Shown here piece by piece: positions 16,572 through 24,457 of a DNA stretch of 43,830 bases. Under the pieces are notes generated by a model. It worked only from the letters and a program-made list of their open reading frames with translations, was not told the DNA's origin and ran no database searches. The translations under genes were made by a program, and so were the position numbers. The stretch covers positions 1 through 43,830 of the forward strand of contig CAMAXN010000019.1 of assembly GCA_945862245.1 (NCBI GenBank), in the 5' to 3' direction. The stretch is from Prosthecobacter debontii. GTDB taxonomy: Bacteria > Verrucomicrobiota > Verrucomicrobiia > Verrucomicrobiales > Akkermansiaceae. Position 1 is the first letter of the stretch. Each line of letters begins with the position of its first letter.

Positions 16572-17498
16572 ATGAACTCGGATTCCTCTCAATCAAGCCC
16601 CGACGAAAAGATCGATAAGACCGATACCCAAGAGGAAAACGTATTTTCCGAATTGAATTTCTGGGACATCGATTCGGTACAAGAAAGAATCTCTATTGCA
16701 TCGATAATGAAGCCTCGCGTCACCGGTCAGCTTCCTGTGAGGCGGGAAGACGCGTTCGAGATTAATTCGCAGATGCCCTCCGATTCGATCATTTATAAAG
16801 TTCCGGCGCCCCCCGCAAACGAACCTACTCCAAGAAATAATTTTTTTCAGGATTTTCCTGACCTTGATGCAACACAGCCCGACGTGAAATCGGATGAAGC
16901 CACAAGTATTCCGGTGGAAGAGAAAAGGCCTGCGAAAGTCATTCCCCCCAGCGTCATTCCCCCCAGCGTCGCGTTTACCAAAATTGAGAAAATTGCAATC
17001 TCAGCGCTATGCGCCATTGGCGTGGTCGGTGCGATGCTCGTGTTAATGCATTTTTCCAGCACGATTCCCACACGTGCGCTGATCGCAGAAAAAATCGATT
17101 TCCCTGTCTCCGGAAAAATTATTAGAATTACAGACGCCAATACTTATTGGCGAGAACCGGTAACCGCGGGTGGAAATGGGGATGTTATGAGTATAGAATC
17201 GAAGCTGATCCCCGTATTGAAACTGAACCTCGGTTCCAAGTCTGGCGCAATACGAGTGTTTTTCCGTAACGAAGAGGGCCTCCTGGTCGGTGACGTTATC
17301 ACTTGCACTTTAAAAGGGGAGCCTGAGCTCATCGTCGCGGCGACAGCGGGCTTCGAGGATGAGGGTATGCACGCCGCATACCGAGTTGGTGATGGTAAAA
17401 AGTGGATAGTCCAGGTTTTTGAGGGTCCGAGCGCGACGGCTCCAGTAGAAAAATTCTACAAGTTGCTTGAGATGGAGATGTCCGCACAGATTCAATGA
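16572..17498 (+). CDS. hypothetical single-pass membrane protein
   Basis: 308 residues, family not recognised. The first ~135 residues are polar, acidic and probably disordered; one transmembrane helix follows at about 138-160 (KIAISALCAIGVVGAML-like), and then a ~145-residue beta-rich domain on the far side. The linker contains a short tandem duplication, VIPPS-VIPPS, from a direct 15-bp repeat near 16940-16970. The layout (disordered cytoplasmic tail, TM, globular outer domain) resembles envelope proteins of unknown role conserved within single phyla. It is followed by hemQ 58 bp downstream, so the two may share a transcript. Confidence 0.7.
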   Translation: MNSDSSQSSPDEKIDKTDTQEENVFSELNFWDIDSVQERISIASIMKPRVTGQLPVRREDAFEINSQMPSDSIIYKVPAPPANEPTPRNNFFQDFPDLDATQPDVKSDEATSIPVEEKRPAKVIPPSVIPPSVAFTKIEKIAISALCAIGVVGAMLVLMHFSSTIPTRALIAEKIDFPVSGKIIRITDANTYWREPVTAGGNGDVMSIESKLIPVLKLNLGSKSGAIRVFFRNEEGLLVGDVITCTLKGEPELIVAATAGFEDEGMHAAYRVGDGKKWIVQVFEGPSATAPVEKFYKLLEMEMSAQIQ

Positions 17499-17556
17499 TC
17501 CGCGTGCAGCGCGAATTGTGGTTTGAAGTTTCCTGCGAGCGGGATAGAACCCTGCC

Positions 17557-18354
17557 ATGACCCCGTTGATCCCGAACGAAGGCTGGCACGTCCTTCATCT
17601 TTTCTATCACATCGACCACTCGCAATGGTTTCTATTTTCCGAGGATGAACAGCGTCAGGCGAAAGTCCGCCTAACCGAACTGATTCAGGAAATACGTGCC
17701 ACGCAGGATACCCAGCTACTCACATTCTCCATCGTCTCGCCAAAAGCCGATCTTGGTTTCATGCTGCTTACGCCGGATTTGCACGTAGCGAATTCCTTTG
17801 AGAAACAGCTTACGCTCTCGCTCGGCCCAGAGATACTGACGCCTGCTTATTCCTATTTCTCGCTCACCGAGCCATCCGAATACACGATGACCCGCGAGCA
17901 ACACATCGTGGAGGAAAAACTCACACCTGGAGAGCCTGATTCAGATGCGAAGCTCGCTGAGTTTGATAAGCGCATGGTGCACTACCGCTCCTACCGAGTT
18001 TATCCGCAACTTCCCGATTGGCCTGTCGTCTGTTTCTATCCGATGTCGAAGCGCCGCTCTGGCACTGATAATTGGTATTCGCTCGATTATGAAGCCCGCC
18101 GCGAGTTGATGTCCGGCCACGCCCGCGTGGGGCGCACCTACTCGGGTCGCATTCTTCAACTCATCACCGGCTCCACCGGCCTCGACGAACACGAATGGGG
18201 TGTAACATTGCTTTCCAAGACCACCGAGGATATCAAAGCGATCGTCTATGAAATGCGCTTCGATGAGGTCTCCGCGCGTTACGCTGAGTTCGGCGATTTT
18301 TATATATGTCTTCAGCTTCCGCTTCCGGAGCTTTTCAAACGGCTCTGCCTCTAA
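17557..18354 (+). CDS. hemQ: HemQ-type chlorite dismutase family protein (coproheme decarboxylase)
   Basis: 265 residues matching the C-terminal signature of HemQ: YPMSKRR, NWYSLDYEARRELMSGHARVGR split around the heme pocket, then ITGSTGLDEHEWGVTL and YEMRFDEVSARYAEFGDFY. HemQ decarboxylates iron-coproporphyrin III to heme b in the coproporphyrin-dependent heme pathway. The His in SGHARVGR is the likely proximal heme ligand by family comparison. No signal peptide, as expected for the cytosolic enzyme. The 6 bp between its stop and the holB GTG start implies co-transcription with holB, although the functions are unrelated. Confidence 0.92.
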   Translation: MTPLIPNEGWHVLHLFYHIDHSQWFLFSEDEQRQAKVRLTELIQEIRATQDTQLLTFSIVSPKADLGFMLLTPDLHVANSFEKQLTLSLGPEILTPAYSYFSLTEPSEYTMTREQHIVEEKLTPGEPDSDAKLAEFDKRMVHYRSYRVYPQLPDWPVVCFYPMSKRRSGTDNWYSLDYEARRELMSGHARVGRTYSGRILQLITGSTGLDEHEWGVTLLSKTTEDIKAIVYEMRFDEVSARYAEFGDFYICLQLPLPELFKRLCL

Positions 18355-18360
18355 CTTGCC

Positions 18361-19371
18361 GTGTCGCAATCAGCCGAAAAAGCCTTCGAACTGATCAGCG
18401 CTGCCCATGGCAGAGGGCGGCTTGCGCATGCGTTTATTATTTCCGGTGCTCATGGCTGCGGGAAAGAGGAACTTGCCTCTCGCCTCGTCTCTTTGATGAA
18501 CGGCGCGGGAGATAGTGGTGGCGTAGATCTTTTCGGCGAGGCAGTGGTGGAAAAGGTTATTCCACTCGACGATCAGGAAGGCGGCTGGGTGCGCATCATC
18601 CGCCCGCGCTCGAAATCTCGGCGCATTTCCGTCGCAGAGATACGCGATCTCGAGCACACTCTCCATCTCGCTGCACCCAAAGGTATGACCAAGGTCGGCG
18701 TGATCGTCGATGCTGACCGCATGAATGAGCAGGCGGAGAACGCTTTCCTAAAAACGCTGGAGGAACCACCAAACGGAACCCTTCTACTTCTTCTAACCGC
18801 CCACACACATCGCCTCCTGCCGACCATCCTTTCCCGCTGTTTGCAGGTGAAACTCACGGGAGGACGATCTCTCGGTATGGACGGCGGTGACGAACTTGTC
18901 GCTGCCCTTGGTAAGGCCGCCGCACGCGGTTTCGGCAATCCTGTCGCAGCTCTTCACATGAAATCCGTGTTCACTGATTTCCTTGCCGTGAAGCGGGAGG
19001 AAGTTGAAGCCGCCGCGAAGTTGGCCACGAAGGAGGAAATTAATGCCTACCGGGATGGCACCGATGGATCATGGCTCAAGGAGCGCGAGGATTTCCACAA
19101 ATCGGCCGCCGAAGCCGATTATCTCGATACCCGCAACCGGTACCTTGATGTGATCCTAGCTTGGTTAACAGACCTGATCCGCATCAAGACTGGCTCCGGC
19201 GGCTTGGATTTTCCGGAATCCGCGCCCCTTTTAGAAAAAATTGCGGAGAATGAGAGCATTTACCGCATTAGCACCCGCCTTGAAGCCATGGAGCGCCTGC
19301 GCCAAACACTGGAAACGAATGCCTCCGAAGCGCTTGCGCTAGAAGTTGGCTTCTTGCGGGTCTTCGCCTGA
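18361..19371 (+). CDS. holB: DNA polymerase III delta' subunit
   Basis: Clamp-loader subunit; 336 residues. A degenerate Walker A, GAHGCGKEE (residues 29-37), is followed by the AAA+ sensor and DnaX-like signatures DADRMNEQAENAFLKTLEEPP and ILSRCLQV. The zinc-binding Cys cluster usual in delta' and DnaX near the start is missing, being replaced by a short acidic loop. GTG at 18361 is the only start that keeps the N-terminal AEKAFE...LAHAFIISG segment. The delta subunit gene (holA) is also in this window, at 38136. The gene sits 6 bp after hemQ and 14 bp before bioD. Confidence 0.93.
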   Translation: MSQSAEKAFELISAAHGRGRLAHAFIISGAHGCGKEELASRLVSLMNGAGDSGGVDLFGEAVVEKVIPLDDQEGGWVRIIRPRSKSRRISVAEIRDLEHTLHLAAPKGMTKVGVIVDADRMNEQAENAFLKTLEEPPNGTLLLLLTAHTHRLLPTILSRCLQVKLTGGRSLGMDGGDELVAALGKAAARGFGNPVAALHMKSVFTDFLAVKREEVEAAAKLATKEEINAYRDGTDGSWLKEREDFHKSAAEADYLDTRNRYLDVILAWLTDLIRIKTGSGGLDFPESAPLLEKIAENESIYRISTRLEAMERLRQTLETNASEALALEVGFLRVFA

Positions 19372-19373
19372 AA

Positions 19374-19379
19374 TATAAT
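19374..19379 (+). promoter_or_regulatory. TATAAT box 6 nt before the bioD start
   Basis: A perfect TATAAT at 19374-19379, right after the holB stop, ends six bases before the bioD ATG (19386). If active it would give a leaderless bioD transcript separate from the holB message. Same spacing pattern as at 7488. Confidence 0.4.
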
Positions 19380-19385
19380 AAATTC

Positions 19386-20021
19386 ATGAACTTTTTCATC
19401 ACAGGCACCGACACCGGCGTCGGCAAAACACATCTCACCCGGCTCATGATCGACTCCCTGCGCGCGTTGGGTTGCAACGCCGTCGGCTTCAAACCCGTTT
19501 CATGCGGTGACCGCGCTGACGGCCGCATCCTCGCAGAAGTGTCCGGAAACCTTCCTCTCGATGATGTGAACCCGCTCCACTTCGCCTCGCCCGTCGCACC
19601 CTACGTCGCCGCACTCCTGGAAAACAAATCCATCGATCCCGCCACGCTCGTGGAGTCTTACCGGAATTTTTCCGAAGGCCGCGGCACCGTCCTCGTCGAG
19701 GGCGCCGGCGGCTGGGAAGTGCCGATTACGGAAAACTATCTCATCTCGGATCTCGCGAAGGATCTCGGCCTGCCCGTCATCCTCGTCGCCGCAAACCGCC
19801 TCGGCGCGCTCAACCACATCCTTCTCACTCTCGCCGCCATCAAGGCGAAAGGCCTCACCTGCGCCGGGATCATACTCAACCAGCTTGAGGACGAGATGGA
19901 CACCCCCATGATCACCAACAAGGGCATCCTCACCTCCCTGACCAACACCCCCGTCCTCGACCACATCATCCACAACCAAGACTTCCTCTCCCCCGAAATC
20001 ATGGACGTCCTGATGGCATGA
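19386..20021 (+). CDS. bioD: dethiobiotin synthetase
   Basis: ATP-dependent closure of the ureido ring of dethiobiotin from 7,8-diaminopelargonic acid and CO2, the penultimate biotin step. 211 residues with the P-loop GTDTGVGKT (residues 7-15), the KPVSCG substrate lysine motif, the second glycine-rich loop VEGAGGWEVP, and the base-recognition region NRLGALNHILLT. All hallmarks are intact and length is typical. No other bio gene is in the window, so it stands outside a biotin operon; 14 bp after holB it could be co-transcribed or use the TATAAT at 19374. Confidence 0.96.
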   Translation: MNFFITGTDTGVGKTHLTRLMIDSLRALGCNAVGFKPVSCGDRADGRILAEVSGNLPLDDVNPLHFASPVAPYVAALLENKSIDPATLVESYRNFSEGRGTVLVEGAGGWEVPITENYLISDLAKDLGLPVILVAANRLGALNHILLTLAAIKAKGLTCAGIILNQLEDEMDTPMITNKGILTSLTNTPVLDHIIHNQDFLSPEIMDVLMA

Positions 20022-20064
20022 TCTTCCTCTTCCTTGATGTTTAAAGTTTAAAATTTAAAGTTTC

Positions 20065-21300
20065 ATGCCCTCCAAAAATTTCCATGTCCGCCAAGCTGCC
20101 GTCTCCGCACTCCGCGCCTGGGCTAAGGGGCATGATTACGCGGAAAGCCTAGTTGAGCGCCATGCCCAGCGCCGCATGCTTTCGTCCGCAGACCGCGCCC
20201 TCTTACAGGCCATCCTCTTCGGCGTCCTCCGCCACCGCCGTGTGCTGGATCACTGGATTGGAAAGCTCCGCCACGGCAAGCTCGATGCCGACACCCGCGA
20301 TATCCTCCGCGTCGGCCTCTGCCAGATCCTCATTCTCAACATCCCGGACCACGCGGCCGTCAACGAAACCGTCGAGGCAGGCAAAACCTCGGTCCGCCCG
20401 CTCATCAATGCTGTCCTACGCAAAGCGATCTCATCGCGCAAGCGCCTCATGGAGGAGCTCGACGAGATGCCGCCCGCGATCCTTCACTCCCACCCGGATT
20501 GGCTTTACAACCGTTTCCGGAAATCCTTCGGCAAGGAAACCGCCATCGCGATCATGGAGTGGGACAACCAGCCCGCCGAAACCTTTTTCCGCCTCAACCC
20601 GCTCGCCGCAGCCCCCGAGGAAATCCCCGGCGAACCGCTCGACCACGCGCCCGGATATTTCGAACTCACTGGCAAGCTCCCCACCGCCCTCCTCGCCGAG
20701 GGCAAGCTCTACATCCAGGATCCAGCTACTAGACATTCCGTAGAACTGCTCAACCCACAACCCGGCGAGAAAATCCTCGATACCTGCGCCGCACCCGGTG
20801 GCAAGGCCTTCCTCATCGCCGCCGCGCTCGGTGGCGGCGCAGGCCTCACCTGCACGGACTCCAACGAAAAACGCCTCCCGCGCCTTGAGGAAAACCTATC
20901 CCGTCTGCATATACAGGCCGATGAAATTTCTGTCCACGATTGGCGTAAGCCTGCACCCGAACGTTTCCACGAAGCCTTTGATGCAATCCTACTCGATGTC
21001 CCTTGTTCGAACACCGGCGTGATTCGCCGCCGCGTCGATGTCCGCTGGCGGCTCCAACCCTCCGACATCGATGACCTCACAGTAATCCAATCTCAGATCC
21101 TCGCCAACGCCCTTACTTGCCTCAAGCCCGGCGGGCGCATCGTCTATTCCACTTGCTCCATCGAGGACGCAGAGAACAACGACCTCGTCAAAGCCTTCGC
21201 TGAAACCCACGGCCTCAAGCTCGGAAAAACCGTCCGCATCCTCCCCACCGAGCACGGCACCGACGGAGCCTTCGCCGCCGTTCTGCGCGGAAAAAAGTGA
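20065..21300 (+). CDS. rsmB: RsmB-type 16S rRNA (cytosine-C5) methyltransferase
   Basis: 411 residues: an N-terminal NusB-like RNA-binding domain (about 1-130), then a SAM-dependent Rossmann domain with DTCAAPGGK (residues 239-247), DVPCSNTG holding the release cysteine C314, and YSTCSIED with the catalytic cysteine C364. The NusB-fused architecture is that of RsmB, which methylates C967 (E. coli numbering) of 16S rRNA. The start is preceded by an AT-rich stretch of TTTAAAGTTTAAA type. Its last 72 codons are duplicated at 26931-27146 with about 16 mismatches in 216 bases by hand count. Downstream lies a truncated DUF486 frame and a transposase. Confidence 0.94.
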   Translation: MPSKNFHVRQAAVSALRAWAKGHDYAESLVERHAQRRMLSSADRALLQAILFGVLRHRRVLDHWIGKLRHGKLDADTRDILRVGLCQILILNIPDHAAVNETVEAGKTSVRPLINAVLRKAISSRKRLMEELDEMPPAILHSHPDWLYNRFRKSFGKETAIAIMEWDNQPAETFFRLNPLAAAPEEIPGEPLDHAPGYFELTGKLPTALLAEGKLYIQDPATRHSVELLNPQPGEKILDTCAAPGGKAFLIAAALGGGAGLTCTDSNEKRLPRLEENLSRLHIQADEISVHDWRKPAPERFHEAFDAILLDVPCSNTGVIRRRVDVRWRLQPSDIDDLTVIQSQILANALTCLKPGGRIVYSTCSIEDAENNDLVKAFAETHGLKLGKTVRILPTEHGTDGAFAAVLRGKK

Positions 21301-21306
21301 CCCGCC

Positions 21307-21369
21307 ATGACCATCCTGAAGACCATCGCCCTCCTTCTCGCGTCGCACGCTTTCATGACCTTCGCCTGA
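21307..21369 (+). pseudogene. truncated DUF486 (DMT-like) reading frame, N-terminal 20 residues
   Basis: ATG at 21307, 7 bp after the rsmB stop, encodes MTILKTIALLLASHAFMTFA and then TGA. This matches the start of DUF486 membrane proteins, which begin with a similar hydrophobic helix ending in FMTFAWYGHLK. Here the Trp codon reads TGA, and similarity ends after a few more bases (about 21375), exactly where the transposase gene's 3' end begins. The rest of the family (about 90 residues) is not found in the window. The likely reading is that a gene originally downstream of rsmB was broken by arrival of the transposase element. Confidence 0.55.
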
Positions 21370-21375
21370 TACGAA

Positions 21376-22467
21376 TCAAACCCCCACCCGCAGATCACGA
21401 ATACTCCATAGCAAACCCTTCGCCGCCACGCCGCTGCCCCGCATCCTCCTTGCGCCATCCTTTCTCCTTTCCGTGAACCTATCCCGCGCCCCCGCGAACG
21501 CATCGTTCACGAACTCCTTGCTGCCGATTACCGCTCCGTCGGTAAAATACCTCACCCGCTTCATCAACATCTCGGCCATGCCGAGGTCTGGCAGGACGGT
21601 TTCGTTGTCCTTTGAAGAAAGCATCTCCTCCTCGTTCTTGGTCGCGTGCTGCGACTCTCCCACTTCCGTTCGTCCACTTTTCCTGCCGAGCGCCATACCC
21701 ATGGCACGTCGGTAGATCCTTGAAACCTCCTTCCATTTCTCCGCCTCGAAGCCCACCCCTTTGTGGCTCATGCATGCCCTCACCAATCCCTCGCGCGACT
21801 TCTTCCCGTTACCTTTCGCACCACCGCCCACCGCCTCGCCATAGCTGCTCCAGCGGTAATCCGCCGGATCGCTAACCATCCCCGCCCGCACCGGATTCAA
21901 GTCGATATACGCCGCGATCGTCCGCGCCGCCGTCCCGCTCTCCACGATCACGCTCTTGAAACGATCCTCCCAAAGCGTTCCCGTGCGATTGTGCGTGCGG
22001 TTGAACCAACGGGTGAACCTTTGCAGGAGGGTCTTCATGAAATCGCTCAAATCATGCATCCTGGGCGTGAAACGACCGTGGATCTCCGCAACCAGTTCCG
22101 GGCTACCACCTTCGCCATCGCTTTCCTCTAGTGCGGCGGCAAGCTCATCTGCCACGCTTTTCACGAAATTTTCGGCATAGAGCACACCCAACCGCTTGAG
22201 AAGCTCCGCATCGCTCAAACCAGCCTTCGGCATCGGCGGAACCTCAAGCAGGATATGGAAATGATTCGACATCACGCAGTAGGAAAGCACCCGGCAGCCG
22301 CTGAAATTCTCCATCATCCGCATGAACATGCGGAATTTCCCCCGCTCCTCATCCCCGAACACGAACCGCCGGTCCACCACGCGAGAGGTGAGGTGGTAAA
22401 CGGACGGCCTTTCCTCGGAATCTGCCCACGGAGTGAGCCAACGCTTCGTTCCTTTCTTGCCTGACAT
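21376..22467 (-). CDS. REP-associated tyrosine transposase (RAYT, Y1 HUH family)
   Basis: 363 residues of the IS200-related Y1 transposase superfamily. The HUH motif is HFH in CVMSNHFHILLE, and the single catalytic tyrosine is in AAYIDLNPVRAG; HRTGTLWEDRFKS between them is the conserved RAYT block. RAYTs cut and move or maintain short REP palindromes and are usually single copy. The long polar C-terminal extension (about residues 230-363) has no recognised domain. The reading frame looks intact. No IS-type terminal repeats were found around it. REP-like palindromes exist at 5656-5723 and 39269-39472 and are candidate substrates, which is inference only. Confidence 0.9.
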   Translation of the reverse strand: MSGKKGTKRWLTPWADSEERPSVYHLTSRVVDRRFVFGDEERGKFRMFMRMMENFSGCRVLSYCVMSNHFHILLEVPPMPKAGLSDAELLKRLGVLYAENFVKSVADELAAALEESDGEGGSPELVAEIHGRFTPRMHDLSDFMKTLLQRFTRWFNRTHNRTGTLWEDRFKSVIVESGTAARTIAAYIDLNPVRAGMVSDPADYRWSSYGEAVGGGAKGNGKKSREGLVRACMSHKGVGFEAEKWKEVSRIYRRAMGMALGRKSGRTEVGESQHATKNEEEMLSSKDNETVLPDLGMAEMLMKRVRYFTDGAVIGSKEFVNDAFAGARDRFTERRKDGARRMRGSGVAAKGLLWSIRDLRVGV

Positions 22468-22581
22468 GCCACCATTCTGCCTAACTTTTCCCCGCAGTCA
22501 AAGGATTTATGTTATATTTCCTGGAATCTTACAGGAATCCTTGGATTTTTTAAATCACAAAAGGCAAATAGGTTTGCGTAA

Positions 22582-24435
22582 CTAGGGCATGCTCACTTCC
22601 ACGCGGAAGAAACAGCGAGAGGGTTGGTCTGGAGTGTAAAGCGGACCAGTTTGGATAGAACTCTCGTCGAAGATAAAGTTTTGCACTGTGCCGTTGCCAA
22701 CGAAAGTCTGACCGATGTGCCAAGAGGATAGGTCACGAGTGGCCCAGACCGTGTAGCTACGGCCAACAACTGTCGGAATCGGAAGGGTATAAACCGTTCC
22801 AACAAAGCTACCTACCGGTCGGAAGACTGATGCTGCGTCATTGGGGTCGGTTCCGGTGAGATATTCCATGAGGTTGGTGGCACCGTCGCCATCTGCATCA
22901 GCATCAGGATCAACATTCTGTCCTGGGAAGTGCTCCTCTATCCAAGCAACCGGCAGAACGCTTCCTCCGCCTGATTCAAGGGCCAGCACTTCCACCTCGC
23001 GTTGCAGCCGTGAAATATTACCTGCTCGGTCTACTACTGCATACTCGACCGTTTGAACACCCACACGAGTGGGGTCCACTGTCAAAGTCACAACTACTTT
23101 CGGCGTCACGTCTCCATCGTTTGTGTCAAGTGCAGTCACGCCTGGGTCAATGAACTGGGAGCCTTGCTCCATCGTGATGCGATCCTCTCCAATCAGATTC
23201 AACACAGGTGCCGCGAAATCTTGCACGCCGAACAACACAAAGCTCGTCAATCCTCGATACACTGGATTGCCCCAGCGCCCTGCAGCATTTTTAAAACGCA
23301 CTCCGATCCGGTGGTTACCCCCAGCTAAATCCGCCAAAGACAGAGTCTGACTGCTGACCATAGCCTCATTCCCGTTCGATAAGACGGGGACGCCTTGTCC
23401 GCTACTCTTACCAGGATCCAGATCCCAAAAGTATTCAGCTGCGACGATCTTACGTCCAGATACACCCAAAGATCCTTGAATCTCTGAGGTGACTTGAAGT
23501 TCCTCAGACGCAAACAAGAAATCGCTCCCAGGCCCTACTGCTTTGGCTGTCAGCGTGAAAGCTCCTGCTGAGATTGTGCTGAGAGTGAATCGACTGGAGA
23601 TGTAGCGGTCTGCCGCCAAAGTCGTTCGAATTCGTGATAGGAAATCGGTATTGGATTCGTCGTTTACACGGGTGTAAACAAGAGGAAAGCCGCCTGCTTG
23701 AAGCGTGACACTGTTGCCAGAAAACGAGCCCAGTGCCAGCGACCAGCGCGCGGCAACGGCGGGATCCAGATCACTGGTCACGTAGGCTTCTGCAGCCAAA
23801 GTGGTCTCTGTTACTAAGCCAGCTGATTGGACTGTAAAACGCCGTAGGGCCGGATTGCTCCAACGAGCTTGACCGTCTTGGATGCGAATTCCAACTGTGT
23901 AAGTTCCTGGTTCCGTTCCTGCAAGACTCAGCGAAACATGTTGAAAGCCGGTTGCAAGCGAGAGAGTATCTTGCAGGGGTAGTGAAACTCCATTTCCCGT
24001 GCCGGGATCACTGCCGATGAAATATTCGGCCGCTGCTGCCGCCTCGAAATTACCGATCCCAGAATTGGATGGATCGCTCATCCCTTGATTCGCGTTGCCG
24101 TCTCGATTCACCCCTCCAGCGAGTTCGTAGTCCCCCGCTTGAATGGTGAAACGCCTGAGGGCTGGATTGCTCCAACGGTCTTGATCATCCTTGACGCGGA
24201 TCCCTATTGTGTAGGTCCCGGGTGGCTTGCCGGCTAAGGCCAGTGAGGCTTGTTGAATCCCGCTGCCCAGTGAGTCAGTATCTTTTAGTGCCAGAGGCGT
24301 GCCGTTACCAATTCCTGGATCGTTCCCGACGTAATATTCTGCCACGGTGATCTGCGCCGCTGTCGCAAGACTCGGTAAAGCAGAAGCAAGCACGAATGCG
24401 CTAAGCCTGAGGATACAAAATGGTGAGGCAAACAT
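22582..24435 (-). CDS. secreted repeat protein with Ig-like domain and Asp-rich C-terminal module
   Basis: 617 residues. Signal peptide (about 1-27, ending LATAA); three copies of a ~75-residue unit of the form AEYF-x3-DPG-x-GNG ... YTIGIR-x-D-RWSNP-x-RRFT, at about residues 30-105, 133-205 and 335-405; a unique stretch between copies two and three; a DUF5011/Ig-like domain (DPGVTALDTNDGDVTPKV ... VGVQTVEYAVVDRAGN); and a C-terminal Asp-rich calcium-binding-like segment DPDADADGDGATNLMEYLTG of thrombospondin-3 type, ending in a small beta domain common in Verrucomicrobia exoproteins. Probably surface or extracellular. It lies 22 bp downstream of the beta-helix gene and is likely co-transcribed with it. 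Substrate or partner unknown. Confidence 0.85.
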   Translation of the reverse strand: MFASPFCILRLSAFVLASALPSLATAAQITVAEYYVGNDPGIGNGTPLALKDTDSLGSGIQQASLALAGKPPGTYTIGIRVKDDQDRWSNPALRRFTIQAGDYELAGGVNRDGNANQGMSDPSNSGIGNFEAAAAAEYFIGSDPGTGNGVSLPLQDTLSLATGFQHVSLSLAGTEPGTYTVGIRIQDGQARWSNPALRRFTVQSAGLVTETTLAAEAYVTSDLDPAVAARWSLALGSFSGNSVTLQAGGFPLVYTRVNDESNTDFLSRIRTTLAADRYISSRFTLSTISAGAFTLTAKAVGPGSDFLFASEELQVTSEIQGSLGVSGRKIVAAEYFWDLDPGKSSGQGVPVLSNGNEAMVSSQTLSLADLAGGNHRIGVRFKNAAGRWGNPVYRGLTSFVLFGVQDFAAPVLNLIGEDRITMEQGSQFIDPGVTALDTNDGDVTPKVVVTLTVDPTRVGVQTVEYAVVDRAGNISRLQREVEVLALESGGGSVLPVAWIEEHFPGQNVDPDADADGDGATNLMEYLTGTDPNDAASVFRPVGSFVGTVYTLPIPTVVGRSYTVWATRDLSSWHIGQTFVGNGTVQNFIFDESSIQTGPLYTPDQPSRCFFRVEVSMP

Positions 24436-24457
24436 ACGCGCTATGGAAGGCTCAGAT

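Noticed and set aside
16940..16972. Direct repeat in the hypothetical membrane protein gene as a possible mobile-element scar
   Set aside because: It is only a single in-frame 15-bp tandem duplication giving VIPPSVIPPS in a disordered linker, readily explained by replication slippage.
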